This document shows, one piece after another, positions 33,114 through 41,566 of a stretch of DNA of 64,000 nucleotides. This DNA is from Enterococcus faecium (GTDB taxonomy: Bacteria > Bacillota > Bacilli > Lactobacillales > Enterococcaceae). The translations under genes were made by a program, and so were the position numbers. The notes beneath the pieces were generated by a model. It saw only the letters and a program-made list of their open reading frames with translations, was not told where the DNA came from and searched no databases. The stretch is from the NCBI RefSeq assembly GCF_029023785.1, contig NZ_CP118955.1:2096501-2160500 (forward strand). The letters run 5' to 3'. How positions within the stretch are numbered: position 1 is the stretch's first letter; every line of letters begins with the position of its first letter.

Positions 33114-34945
33114 TCCCACCATTCCTCCTCATAAGGTTCATATGGCAGCGAGATATAAAAAGTCGACCCTTTTCCTTCCTTGCTCTCTGCCCAAATAGCG
33201 CCTCGATGCGCCTTAATCACTTCTCTAGAAATAGCTAATCCAAGTCCTGTCCCACCTTGTGCTCTTGCACGTGCTTTATCTACTCGATAGAACCGCTCGA
33301 ACACTCGGTTCAGATCTTTTTTAGGAATCCCCAATCCTTGATCGGTGATACTTAAAATCACGTTATTATGCGTTTCTAATAAGCGACAAGTAATCGTTCC
33401 CCCATCTGGTGAATACTTGATCGCGTTATTCATGATATTATCGACTACTTGGATGATTTTATCTGTATCTACTTCGACCCAAAGATCTCTTTGCGTAAAT
33501 TCACGACGGATCTTATAATTTTTTTCCTGATTTCCCACCATCATATCAAACCGGTCAAGAACAAAATTCACTAACTCGTTGAAATTGACATATTCTAATT
33601 GAAGCTGGGTATTACCTGTATCCATGCGAGATAGATTTAAGAGGTCATTGATCATTCGAATCATTCGGTCTGTTTCATCTAGCGTTACCTTCAAAAAATT
33701 TGGTGCTACTTCCTCGTCTTTCCACGCACCTTCGCTCAATGCTTCGATATAACTACGCATACTTGTCAACGGTGTACGAAGTTCATGGGAAACATTAGAG
33801 ACGAATTCACGACGTTCCCGTTCTGTTTTTTCTTGTTCTGTCACATCATGCAAGACAGCTACTAATCCGCTGATAAAACCTGATTCGCGACGGATCATAG
33901 AAAAGTCTACTCGCAAGATCATCTGATCACTTTCCAATGTACTGGTTGAACGGTCAAGTACCATTTCGTTTGGATCTTCTAATAATTTCCGCAACGTATA
34001 TTCTTCTTCGATATCTAAAAGTGTCAAAATCGATTGTCCGATTGCTTCCTCGTTTTTGATATCTAGCAAGGAAACAGCCATATCATTGATCGTAATGACT
34101 TTACCCCTGCGATCTGTCGCAATGACGCCGTCTGTCATATGGGATAGCACGCTATCCAAACGATTGCGTTCAGCTTCCATTGTATCTTGAGCTTCTTCAA
34201 TACGTTCAGCTAACTGATTGAAGGTATCAGCCAGCTGTCCAAGTTCATCTTGTCCATGCACTTTGACTTTCCGACTGTAGTCTCCTCTAGCGATTCGAAT
34301 GGCTTGTTCTCTCATTTCACCGATCGGCTGTGTAATCGAACGAGCAACTAAAACAGATACGATCATTGAAATAAATGCCGCAATTAGTGAGGCAGTAAAG
34401 AAAATGACTGCTGTGTTATTGATTTCCGAATATTTTTGTTCGATATTACTTTTGACGTAAAGAGCCCCGATAACGGCATCGCCGGTCGGGGACAGGATCG
34501 GTTGAACATTGATATTCACCCGTTTATCGTCGTTATCTAAAGCAACATAACGTTTAGTCGTGAAATCATTGATATCAACATAATCATTTTTCTTTCCCAC
34601 AGCGCTTTGTTCATTGACATCGGTTGTTCCTCGGATGATCCCTTTTTCGTCAACGACCCGTATTTCGATGATATCGCTAGTCGCACTGTTTTCAATAAAT
34701 CTTTTGATATTCGCATTTACCTCTTCATCATCTGCATTATCTTTTCGATTCAATTCCGGGCTGATTGTTGTTGCTAATGATTCCACCGTTTGATTCATAT
34801 CTTTAATAAATGTATTGATCGTGGAACGTTCTAAACCACGTATAAAGTAGGCACCAATAATTTCGATCGAGATCAATAAAATCAGAATAAAGGTAATAGC
34901 GATCTTAAAATTGACTGATCGAAAAAAGCGGACTTTTCTTTTCAT
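33110..34945 (-). CDS. walK: Sensor histidine kinase WalK (VicK)
   Basis: Essential cell-wall stress and growth kinase. About 611 residues in order: membrane helix, extracellular PAS-like sensor (~35-185), second helix, HAMP (~205-260), PAS (~265-365), then kinase domains with the phospho-acceptor His in FVSNVSHELRTPLTSM, N-box NIMNNAIKYSPDGG, and DQGLGIP and GTGLGLAIS boxes. The length matches the Bacillus form rather than the short streptococcal one. ATG 34945 follows CAGGAGTAATTGG and lies 5 nt after walR. Confidence 0.97.
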   Translation of the reverse strand: MKRKVRFFRSVNFKIAITFILILLISIEIIGAYFIRGLERSTINTFIKDMNQTVESLATTISPELNRKDNADDEEVNANIKRFIENSATSDIIEIRVVDEKGIIRGTTDVNEQSAVGKKNDYVDINDFTTKRYVALDNDDKRVNINVQPILSPTGDAVIGALYVKSNIEQKYSEINNTAVIFFTASLIAAFISMIVSVLVARSITQPIGEMREQAIRIARGDYSRKVKVHGQDELGQLADTFNQLAERIEEAQDTMEAERNRLDSVLSHMTDGVIATDRRGKVITINDMAVSLLDIKNEEAIGQSILTLLDIEEEYTLRKLLEDPNEMVLDRSTSTLESDQMILRVDFSMIRRESGFISGLVAVLHDVTEQEKTERERREFVSNVSHELRTPLTSMRSYIEALSEGAWKDEEVAPNFLKVTLDETDRMIRMINDLLNLSRMDTGNTQLQLEYVNFNELVNFVLDRFDMMVGNQEKNYKIRREFTQRDLWVEVDTDKIIQVVDNIMNNAIKYSPDGGTITCRLLETHNNVILSITDQGLGIPKKDLNRVFERFYRVDKARARAQGGTGLGLAISREVIKAHRGAIWAESKEGKGSTFYISLPYEPYEEEWWE

Positions 34946-34949
34946 CCAA

Positions 34950-35654
34950 TTACTCCTGTTCTGGGTTACGCAAATAGTAACCGACACCACGACGTGTCAC
35001 TAAATAATTTGGATGGCTTGGATTATCTTCGATCTTTTCACGCAAACGACGTACAGTTACATCCACTGTTCGTACATCTCCAAAATAATCATAACCCCAA
35101 ACCGTTTGTAATAAATGTTCTCTTGTCATCACTTGTCCAAGGTGCTTCGCCAAGTAAAAGAGTAGTTCGAATTCACGATGTGTTAACTCGATTGTTTCTC
35201 CTCGTTTCGTCACCATGTAAGCTTCTGGATGGATCGTCAAATCACCAATCGTCAATTCCGCAGGTGCTGCCTCTTCTGGTTCCTTCGCAGCCGTGGCACC
35301 GCGACGAAGATTTGCTTTGACACGTGCAACTAATTCTCGGTTGGAAAATGGCTTGGTCACGTAATCATCGGCGCCTAACTCTAAGCCTAGGACTTTATCA
35401 ATTTCAGAATCTTTGGCTGTTACCATAATGATCGGCATATCATAAGTTTTGCGTACCTCACGAGCAACTTCTAAGCCGTCCATTTTAGGTAGCATCAAAT
35501 CAAGTAAAATCAAATCAGGTTCTACCTCAGCAACTTTTTCCAAGGCTTCTTCCCCATCATATGCAGTATAAACATCATAGCCTTCTTTGGCTAAATTGAA
35601 TTTGACGATATCCGAAATCGGCTTCTCATCATCGACAACTAAAACTTTTTTCAT
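34950..35654 (-). CDS. walR: Response regulator WalR (VicR)
   Basis: OmpR-type DNA-binding partner of WalK that controls cell-wall hydrolases. The 234 residues comprise a receiver ([16 protein letters not shown]; phospho-acceptor Asp in [13 protein letters not shown] near residue 53; [19 protein letters not shown]) and a winged helix ([44 protein letters not shown]). ATG 35654 follows AAGAGGTGGCTCTTT. First gene of the five-gene walRKHIJ operon. Confidence 0.98.
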   Translation of the reverse strand: MKKVLVVDDEKPISDIVKFNLAKEGYDVYTAYDGEEALEKVAEVEPDLILLDLMLPKMDGLEVAREVRKTYDMPIIMVTAKDSEIDKVLGLELGADDYVTKPFSNRELVARVKANLRRGATAAKEPEEAAPAELTIGDLTIHPEAYMVTKRGETIELTHREFELLFYLAKHLGQVMTREHLLQTVWGYDYFGDVRTVDVTVRRLREKIEDNPSHPNYLVTRRGVGYYLRNPEQE

Positions 35655-35799
35655 AAAGAGCCACCTCTTATATATTATTGTCATACCTTCTCATTATACC
35701 GTATTTCTGCTTTTGTTTCATCTTTGCCTATAAAACAAAAGAGAAAATTAAAATGAAAGTGCAAAATACTTTATTATTTTTTGTTCTAACTTCAATAAA

Positions 35800-35838
35800 A
35801 AAGGAAAACACTGATTTTCACCTCAGTGTTTCCTTTTT
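35800..35838. terminator. Terminator downstream of degV
   Basis: AAAGGAAAACACTGA pairs with TCAGTGTTTCCTTT and is followed by T residues on both strands. Confidence 0.8.
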
Positions 35839-35843
35839 TTGAT

Positions 35844-36704
35844 TTATCCTTCTAAAACTTGTACACCGACACCCAATAATCCCGGACCAGTGTGGACTAC
35901 TAATGCCGGAGAAATCTGGCCAAAGTAGATTTGGTTTGCTTGTGGGAACTCTCTTTTAAGTCTCGCTTCCATTTCAATTGCTTCTTCTTTCGCATCCCCA
36001 TGGGCAACAGCTAAGTTGAAGACCTTTGCATTACCGATTTTTTCTTTGACGTAAGCAACCGTTTTATCCAAACTTTTTTTACGTCCCCTAGCTTTTCCTA
36101 CTGTGTAATAAATCCCTTCTTCATTACATGAGATGATTGGGTTAAGCTTTAAAGCGGTTCCTACAATAGAAGCAACTAAACCGATCCGTCCACCTTTTTG
36201 AAGATATTCCAATGTCGCAACATTAAAGAAAACTTTTGTTCTTTCGACTAACTCATTCAGATTACTGATCAGTTGATCCCATTCTACTCCTTCTTCCAGC
36301 CATTTTGCTGCTTGGATCGCAGAAAAACCTGCACCAATACCAATATTTTTCGTATCTAGTACATATGCTTCCAATTCTTCTTGCTGTTGTGCAATTAAAC
36401 GAACCACATTATATGTCCCGCTCAATCCACTGGAAATTGTTACCGCAAGTACCTTTTCATAACCGTCTTTTTTGATTTGCTCAAAGATTTCTGTGATCGA
36501 CTCACCATCCGGCAAAGATGTACCAGGGATTTCCTCTGGCAAACGTTGATAGATCTCTTCAGGGGTAATGTCAATTTTATCTGTATATACCTGATCTTTA
36601 TAAATAATTTTCAATGGGATCATATACATCTCGTATTTTTTTATCAATTCTTCTGGCACATCCGTACCTGAATCTACTAAAATTGCGATTTTATTGTTTT
36701 TCAT
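35844..36704 (-). CDS. DegV family fatty-acid-binding protein
   Basis: Cytoplasmic protein of 286 residues. DegV/FakB proteins hold a fatty acid and present it to a FakA kinase. Visible motifs: KIAILVDSGTDVPEEL at the start, TSLPDGESITEIFEQ, VTISSGLSGTYNVV with the conserved Ser, and VHTGPGLLGVGVQVLEG with the conserved His at the C-terminus. Its start overlaps the upstream DUF1836 gene by 14 nt, so they are one operon. Confidence 0.92.
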   Translation of the reverse strand: MKNNKIAILVDSGTDVPEELIKKYEMYMIPLKIIYKDQVYTDKIDITPEEIYQRLPEEIPGTSLPDGESITEIFEQIKKDGYEKVLAVTISSGLSGTYNVVRLIAQQQEELEAYVLDTKNIGIGAGFSAIQAAKWLEEGVEWDQLISNLNELVERTKVFFNVATLEYLQKGGRIGLVASIVGTALKLNPIISCNEEGIYYTVGKARGRKKSLDKTVAYVKEKIGNAKVFNLAVAHGDAKEEAIEMEARLKREFPQANQIYFGQISPALVVHTGPGLLGVGVQVLEG

Positions 36705-37263
36705 TTGTTTTCTCCTCTTTTAAATATTCGGTTTCTAGAACAATCGTTTTTTCCGCAAGAAGTTTCATTGCAAACGATAAAGTTGCCGCTCTTACAGCAA
36801 TATATTCTACAGGGGTTGCCTGGTCGAATTTTTGCGGATGAGATTTACCTTGTGCTAATTGGCTGACCATCCACACAGCTGCTTCTTGTTCATCGCAAAA
36901 TAGATTATAGGCTTCACGAATTCCTACTGTTTTTCCTTGGAACAATATCCCTTCTTTGATTTCAGGAATAGTCAATACTTGTTTCAACGTAGTGATTGCA
37001 AGTAAAAATGCTACGTGTTCTTTGTTATATCTTTTTTTAACTGGTGCTGGTATCAAACCTAGTTTAACGTAATTGTTTACCATAGAAGAGGTAAGCAATG
37101 GATGCTTTTCTCCTTGTATCACAGGTGAAAGATAACGATCAACTAACGTTCTGACTTGGTCCATATAAAGTTCTAAGTCAGGGAGTTCTTCCCAGTGAGG
37201 CAGACGGAATGTTTCTAGTTCCTTCCCCCACTCCATTAATTGCTGACGCATTTTTTCCATCAT
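36691..37263 (-). CDS. DUF1836 domain protein
   Basis: Protein of about 190 residues whose middle part reads as a MerR-like helix-turn-helix (LTSSMVNNYVKLGLIPAPVKKRYNKEHVAFLLAITTLKQVL). This is the DUF1836 pattern, commonly found directly upstream of a degV gene. A DNA-binding role is an inference. ATG 37263 follows AAAGGAGCGGTT; an extra upstream ATG at 37281 is less likely. Confidence 0.85.
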   Translation of the reverse strand: MMEKMRQQLMEWGKELETFRLPHWEELPDLELYMDQVRTLVDRYLSPVIQGEKHPLLTSSMVNNYVKLGLIPAPVKKRYNKEHVAFLLAITTLKQVLTIPEIKEGILFQGKTVGIREAYNLFCDEQEAAVWMVSQLAQGKSHPQKFDQATPVEYIAVRAATLSFAMKLLAEKTIVLETEYLKEEKTNEKQ

Positions 37264-37369
37264 AACCGCTCCTTTTTTCATTTCATAAACATGATATCAG
37301 ACTTATGATAAACATTCAATCTAGTTGCTTTAACTAGGTGATTTGATTAGCGGGATTCCATGAAAACAA

Positions 37370-37400
37370 AAAACAAGAAGGCTAAGCCTTCTTGTCTTTT
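37370..37400. terminator. Hairpin ACAAGAAGGCT/AGCCTTCTTGT
   Basis: It is an 11-bp perfect stem at 37373-37395 with a T-rich tail on plus and A/T-rich flank on minus. It stands upstream of the minus-strand operon and probably ends a plus-strand transcript. Confidence 0.65.
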
Positions 37401-37451
37401 ATCGTTAAGAACAGGAGACCCGCCGGGGAGACGGCGGGAAAGGAGTAAAAA

Positions 37452-37529
37452 ATGAAAAAAGTGTTAGGGTTTGTTCTCTTGCAAGAACTTTGTTTGTTGG
37501 TATGCTTATATAATAGCGAGCAAATGTGA
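37452..37529 (+). CDS. Possible 25-residue hydrophobic peptide
   Basis: The frame encodes a Leu/Val/Cys-rich peptide starting MKKVLGFVLLQELCLLVC. It has a strong ribosome site (AAAGGAGTAAAAA) directly after a GC-rich hairpin, which is unusual for chance. The last codons overlap a promoter-like TATAAT, so this could also be an RNA leader. No family is recognised. Confidence 0.35.
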   Translation: MKKVLGFVLLQELCLLVCLYNSEQM

Positions 37530-37640
37530 ATAATCTATGAATGATTTCCTATAAGGAAGTAAAGATTTTTCTGATTTTCTTTAAATGTAGTCTTGCATTT
37601 TAAAATTCTTAGTGCTACTATTATTAAGTACTTTTTGTAC

Positions 37641-37713
<73 letters not shown>

Positions 37714-37731
37714 TTGGGTGCCAAACCCACG

Positions 37732-37788
37732 GAACAGGTAAATGTTGGTGCGAAAGCATTTCGAAAACATTTACGCTGTTCTTTTTTT
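37732..37788 (+). terminator. tRNA-Lys terminator
   Basis: GAACAG-GTAAATGTT pairs with AACATTTACGCTGTTC, followed by a run of seven T. Confidence 0.8.
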
Positions 37789-37815
37789 ATTTTTCAAAAT
37801 AACTAGGGCTTTTTA

Positions 37816-37862
37816 TTTTTAACTCAAAGTCCACTGTAGCCCTTTGGACTTTGAGTTAAAAA
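37816..37862. repeat. 18-bp perfect inverted repeat
   Basis: TTTTTAACTCAAAGTCCA at 37816-37833 is fully complementary to 37845-37862 with an 11-nt loop. It can act as a terminator on either strand and lies right after the tRNA terminator, so its role may differ. Confidence 0.65.
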
Positions 37863-37874
37863 AGAAGCATAATT

Positions 37875-38164
37875 ATGAACAGTAAAGTTTCTAATATAAC
37901 AATAATTCGAGAAGCTTTGCAAAATCATGCTGCCAATGAACTCTCTAAACATATAGGATTAAATCTAAGTACTATAAAAGGTTAAAAAGTGAAGAATATT
38001 TAATAGAAAAACTAAATTTACTTGCTGCTTTCCCCTTTTCCATTAATACAACAATCAGAGAGTGTCTTTTTTTCGAAAAAATTAGAATAAATAAAAGACA
38101 CGTAGTTTTTTTATCTACATGTCTTCCATCGACTACAAGTTATCATTTCTCAAAACGTATTTAG
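37875..38164 (+). pseudogene. Frameshifted small helix-turn-helix protein
   Basis: The first frame (37875-37985) encodes a 36-residue peptide with IREALQNHAANELSKHIGLN followed by LSTIKG and a stop. In the next frame, from 37979, the sequence continues RLKSEEYLIEKLNLLAAF. Together they read as one Xre-like HTH (…LSTIK-RLKSEEY…) broken by a single-base frameshift. The far end may include unrelated sequence, because a terminator hairpin lies inside it. It is probably a relic of a mobile element or phage gene at the tRNA. Confidence 0.6.
38095..38125 (-). terminator. Hairpin terminator of the sppA module
   Basis: AAGACACGTAG pairs with CTACATGTCTT (one G-T type mismatch). On the minus strand it ends in TTTTATTT, suiting the end of the 38210-40150 genes. 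Confidence 0.6.
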
Positions 38165-38209
38165 CTTTTAATTGATTAATTCGTTTCACGTTGTCTACAC
38201 ATTGCCTAA

Positions 38210-38596
38210 TTAAGATTTTCTTATTAGAAGCATCAATCCCGCAATAATACCTAAAACTCCAGGAATTACCCACAATAATGTTAAAAGAAAAAATGGAATA
38301 ATAGATAAAATGAGTAAACTAATACCATAGACCACTGTTTTTTGATTTTTTCTTACTAAAAAACCTATTATGAAAATCATTATCGAAAAAACTAGGGTAA
38401 TTCCTCCAAATAAAACAACATTCCCGCTTAGATTGACTAACATATCTATATCCTTACTGGTTAGTTCTGTAGTATTTAAAGTAGTTGAATCAATAGAAGA
38501 TAGAAACATACCACCCATCAATGCTAAAAGACTACATAAAATCCCTGTTATTCCACTAATTAAAATCAAAATAAACTCTGTTTTTCTCTTATTCAT
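38210..38596 (-). CDS. Small membrane protein, DUF4064-like
   Basis: Protein of 128 residues with four hydrophobic segments, beginning KRKTEFILILISGITGILCSLLALMGG and ending PGVLGIIAGLMLLIRKS. The layout is that of DUF4064-type proteins; this call is tentative. It overlaps the RDD gene by an ATGA, so it is cotranscribed with sppA and the RDD gene at the edge of the enterocin locus. Confidence 0.7.
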   Translation of the reverse strand: MNKRKTEFILILISGITGILCSLLALMGGMFLSSIDSTTLNTTELTSKDIDMLVNLSGNVVLFGGITLVFSIMIFIIGFLVRKNQKTVVYGISLLILSIIPFFLLTLLWVIPGVLGIIAGLMLLIRKS

Positions 38597-39114
38597 TTAA
38601 TTCTCTCCAGATTAAGTGTTTTAGAATTAGAAATTTTTTGACCATAGTTAATAGCTTCTAATGAACGAATAACAACCACTGACGTGTTAGAAAAATAATC
38701 CCCAATATGTTGTTTCTTGGGCGTGAAAGCAGCCACCAAATACCCAATTTGAAATACAAAATTTTTTAATATAAACCTACATATACACTCACGAATAAAG
38801 ATAGTTTGCCAACTTAGCTCTTTTTCCTCAAAGCTCACTACTCTTATCCCAAAAATCATTTTCCCAATTGTTTGTCCTGAATTCAGCTTAGTCAAAAGTA
38901 CAAAATAGGTTAAATAAATAGCTAATGACGCTATACCATAAAAAGTAATAATGGATTTGTCAGATTCCAGTCCCATGATTTTGTAAAAGAGACCTATAGT
39001 AGCATGGGTGATGATGCTAATACAAATTAAATCAATAAGAAAAGCAAAAAATCGTAACCAAAATCCCGCAAATACATAATTAGGCAAAGTTTCAATGCCA
39101 CTCTTCTTATTCAT
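38593..39114 (-). CDS. RDD family membrane protein, SppI-like
   Basis: About 173 residues with three or four membrane segments and the RDD pattern: AGFWLRFFAFLIDLICISII (the R and D of the name), QTIGKMIFGIRVVS and a final FTPKKQHIGDYFSNTSVV. ATG 39114 follows GGAGGGCTATAAA, right after the sppA stop. In Bacillus subtilis the neighbour of sppA (YteJ/SppI) is an RDD protein that binds and restrains SppA; the same pairing here supports that role by inference. Confidence 0.8.
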   Translation of the reverse strand: MNKKSGIETLPNYVFAGFWLRFFAFLIDLICISIITHATIGLFYKIMGLESDKSIITFYGIASLAIYLTYFVLLTKLNSGQTIGKMIFGIRVVSFEEKELSWQTIFIRECICRFILKNFVFQIGYLVAAFTPKKQHIGDYFSNTSVVVIRSLEAINYGQKISNSKTLNLERIK

Positions 39115-39115
39115 T

Positions 39116-40150
39116 TTATAGCCCTCCATAGTAATACATTGGTTTTGGAGTATCAGAAAATCCAAGTTTTTCAAAAACTGAAATTACACGATCTGATGTA
39201 GTTGCCTTTAGCCCTTGCCATTCAGCAATCTTATTACCTAACCAAGAAGAAGCAAAGCCAGTTGTGTCATTTTTATATTCTATAACCGTCGCATCAGTTA
39301 ATTTCTTCTCTTTTTTTAGGGAATCTAATGCATCTTCAGAGTAACCAATTTGATCCACCAACCCATTTTCTACTGCTTGGTTACCATCATAAATTCTTCC
39401 ATCCGCAAGTTCTTTCACTGCATTAGTATCCATATTTCTTCCTTTTGCTACAACATTGACAAAACGATCATAAGCACTCATCACAAATTCCTGTATAACT
39501 TTATTCTCTTCCTCTGAAGGTTTGTGTTGAGGTGACATCATATCTTTTAATGCACCACTTTTATACGTCGCATCAGTTACGCCAAGTTTTTCTAATAAGC
39601 CAGAATAATTTAAACCAGAAATAATGACACCAATTGATCCAGTTGTTGTTTCTTCCGTAGCAAATATTTTATCTGAACCAGCAGAAATGTAGTACCCTCC
39701 ACTTGCCGCTGTATTTTTAAATGCAGTATAGATAGGAATATCTAGCTTTTTAATTTTTGCCATTTCTTTAGCAATCTCAGCACTTTCATATATTCCTCCC
39801 CCAGGTGAATTTACTTCTAATAACACTCCCTTAACCGCTTTGTCTTCTTGAATTTTCTTTAGCTGTGTTAAAAAATTCTGATGGTTATATTGTTCCCTAC
39901 TAAAAAGATTGCTTTCACCTGTATCTGCAATAACTCCATTGACGGATAGTTTGACAATCTTTTTATTTGATGCGCCTTCTTCTAACGTTTCTTCTGTGAT
40001 TTCGTTAGATCCGTAAAAAATCTTATTTATTCCTGTTAGGGTTGTATTTGATGCTTCCTCTTTATCTTTTCCTGGAATTAGCGCGACGATAATGGATAGT
40101 AACAATAATCCGCACGCTACTCCCACAGCAATCCATCTTCTTTTATTCAT
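39116..40150 (-). CDS. sppA: Signal peptide peptidase SppA
   Basis: Membrane-anchored S49 serine protease of 344 residues that degrades leftover signal peptides. One N-terminal membrane helix (RRWIAVGVACGLLLLSIIVALIP) precedes the catalytic part with the nucleophile Ser in AASGGYYISAG, TTGSIGVIISG, and the Lys of the dyad in TYKSGALKDMMSP. In B. subtilis SppA adds resistance to antimicrobial peptides, which suits a place 33 nt downstream of the bacteriocin exporter genes. It could be self-protection or simple peptide clean-up. Confidence 0.92.
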   Translation of the reverse strand: MNKRRWIAVGVACGLLLLSIIVALIPGKDKEEASNTTLTGINKIFYGSNEITEETLEEGASNKKIVKLSVNGVIADTGESNLFSREQYNHQNFLTQLKKIQEDKAVKGVLLEVNSPGGGIYESAEIAKEMAKIKKLDIPIYTAFKNTAASGGYYISAGSDKIFATEETTTGSIGVIISGLNYSGLLEKLGVTDATYKSGALKDMMSPQHKPSEEENKVIQEFVMSAYDRFVNVVAKGRNMDTNAVKELADGRIYDGNQAVENGLVDQIGYSEDALDSLKKEKKLTDATVIEYKNDTTGFASSWLGNKIAEWQGLKATTSDRVISVFEKLGFSDTPKPMYYYGGL

Positions 40151-40182
40151 ATAAACTCCTCCTATATTCTTAGTAAAAATAA

Positions 40183-41550
40183 TTATTTTTTATTTAGAAA
40201 CACATCGACAATTTGTTGCCAATATGTTTTTTCTCCTACAATTAAAGACAACTCTCCAGTTAATCCATAACGAAACGGAAACGATTGAGTTGTTTTTAAC
40301 GTTCCTTTCACTGCATAAAAAACACCTTTCTCAGTGGCAGTAGAATTTTCTGAAATTTCATCTAAAGTTCCGTCGATCGTAATCGGAGCCCCACCTTTTT
40401 GATCCAATTTAAAATGAACCTTCATCCCTTCTTTAATATAGGTACTTTCATTCGCAGGTAAAAGTGCTGTAAATTTCATTTTTGATTTTTCGTGGATCGG
40501 ATAAATTTCTGCAAGCACTGTTCCTTTGGCTAGTTCTGCTTGTCCCTTTGTTTCTTCATTTAAATGAACCGTTCCAGATACAGGAGCTTTTAGTATTCCT
40601 TTTGAAAGTTGATCGTCCAAACTTTTGATAACTGACTGGTTCTTCTCTTGTTTTTCATTTAGCTCTGTAACTGTTTGTTTTACAGTTGTTATTGCTTGTT
40701 CTAGCTCTTGCTTTCCTTTTTCCGTTTGACTAATTCTGTCATTCTCAGAAGTAGTTGGTTTAACTAATTTAGCTTTTTCTGACTGATACTGTTCTACTTC
40801 TTTTTTTAGTTGCTCAATTTGTTCATTTATGCTTGCTGAAATTGTCAGTTTCACTTGATTTTTTTGATCATCAGAAACATTATTTAGTTGTTCTTGCCAA
40901 TTCTCATAGTTTGCCATCATTTCTTTTGAAAAATCTTTTAATGATTGATTATTACTCCAAGCTACCTGTACTTGTTGCCATTCTTGTAATTTACTATCTG
41001 AACTCTCAATTTGTTTTTCTAGTTGTCTTTTTGTCTTTTCGTATACTTCTAATTGCTTTTGATCATTTAATTCACTTTGCTTCAAAGCGTAGCGGAGTGA
41101 TTCTTTTTCTGACAACATGCTCTTTAATTGATTACTGTAGCCAAAACTGTCATCCGTTGAAAACAAATTTTTTCCTTTACTTATACTTTCAATAAATAGC
41201 TGAGCCATCTTTATTTGTTGAGTAATACGTTGGTTTTCTTGTTCTATCTGAGCCTTTTCATTCTCTATTAAAGAACAATCCAATCTAACCAACACATCGT
41301 CCTTATGAACAAATTGATTTTCTTTTAGGAAGTTTTCCATTATTTTAGCTTCTAATGGCACTTGTAACTTCTCTATTTTTTCGGGGTTCAATTGAGCCGT
41401 TGTCCGAATAACAACCTCTTTTTTAGCAAAGGTTAAAAACAATCCAATAATACATAAAAAAAGAATTACAGGGTATAACACCCAACGGTAGAAGCTATGA
41501 TGTTGTTTAGTATAGATACTAGAATGTTCGAACCAATTATTATTCTGCAT
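40183..41550 (-). CDS. entD: Bacteriocin secretion accessory protein, HlyD/MFP type (EntD)
   Basis: Accessory subunit that works with the EntT exporter. About 455 residues: one N-terminal membrane helix (FYRWVLYPVILFLCIIGLFLTF), then a biotinyl-lipoyl-like half (LEAKIMENFLKENQFVHKDDVLVRLD), a long coiled coil at ~110-310 rich in Gln/Glu/Lys, and the second half (GILKAPVSGTVHLNEET). ATG 41550 follows CTAGGAGAGGGAAAC and overlaps the 3' end of entT slightly, as is usual for this pair. Confidence 0.92.
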   Translation of the reverse strand: MQNNNWFEHSSIYTKQHHSFYRWVLYPVILFLCIIGLFLTFAKKEVVIRTTAQLNPEKIEKLQVPLEAKIMENFLKENQFVHKDDVLVRLDCSLIENEKAQIEQENQRITQQIKMAQLFIESISKGKNLFSTDDSFGYSNQLKSMLSEKESLRYALKQSELNDQKQLEVYEKTKRQLEKQIESSDSKLQEWQQVQVAWSNNQSLKDFSKEMMANYENWQEQLNNVSDDQKNQVKLTISASINEQIEQLKKEVEQYQSEKAKLVKPTTSENDRISQTEKGKQELEQAITTVKQTVTELNEKQEKNQSVIKSLDDQLSKGILKAPVSGTVHLNEETKGQAELAKGTVLAEIYPIHEKSKMKFTALLPANESTYIKEGMKVHFKLDQKGGAPITIDGTLDEISENSTATEKGVFYAVKGTLKTTQSFPFRYGLTGELSLIVGEKTYWQQIVDVFLNKK

Positions 41551-41566
41551 AAATTGTTTCCCTCTC

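Larger units (their letters stand above)
37264..37640. other. Gap upstream of tRNA-Lys with terminator, GC hairpin and tiny ORF
   Basis: It holds the promoter of the DUF1836-degV pair, a terminator at 37370-37400, a GC-rich hairpin CCCGCCG-N6-CGGCGGG near 37417-37439, and a 25-codon frame at 37452-37529. A TATAAT at about 37508-37513 may belong to the tRNA promoter. Confidence 0.5.
37714..38209. other. Region after tRNA-Lys with hairpins and a broken gene
   Basis: Two terminator-like hairpins (37732-37788 and 37816-37862) follow the tRNA. A frameshifted HTH remnant (37875-38164) and a hairpin (38095-38125) come next. No intact gene is present. Confidence 0.55.
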
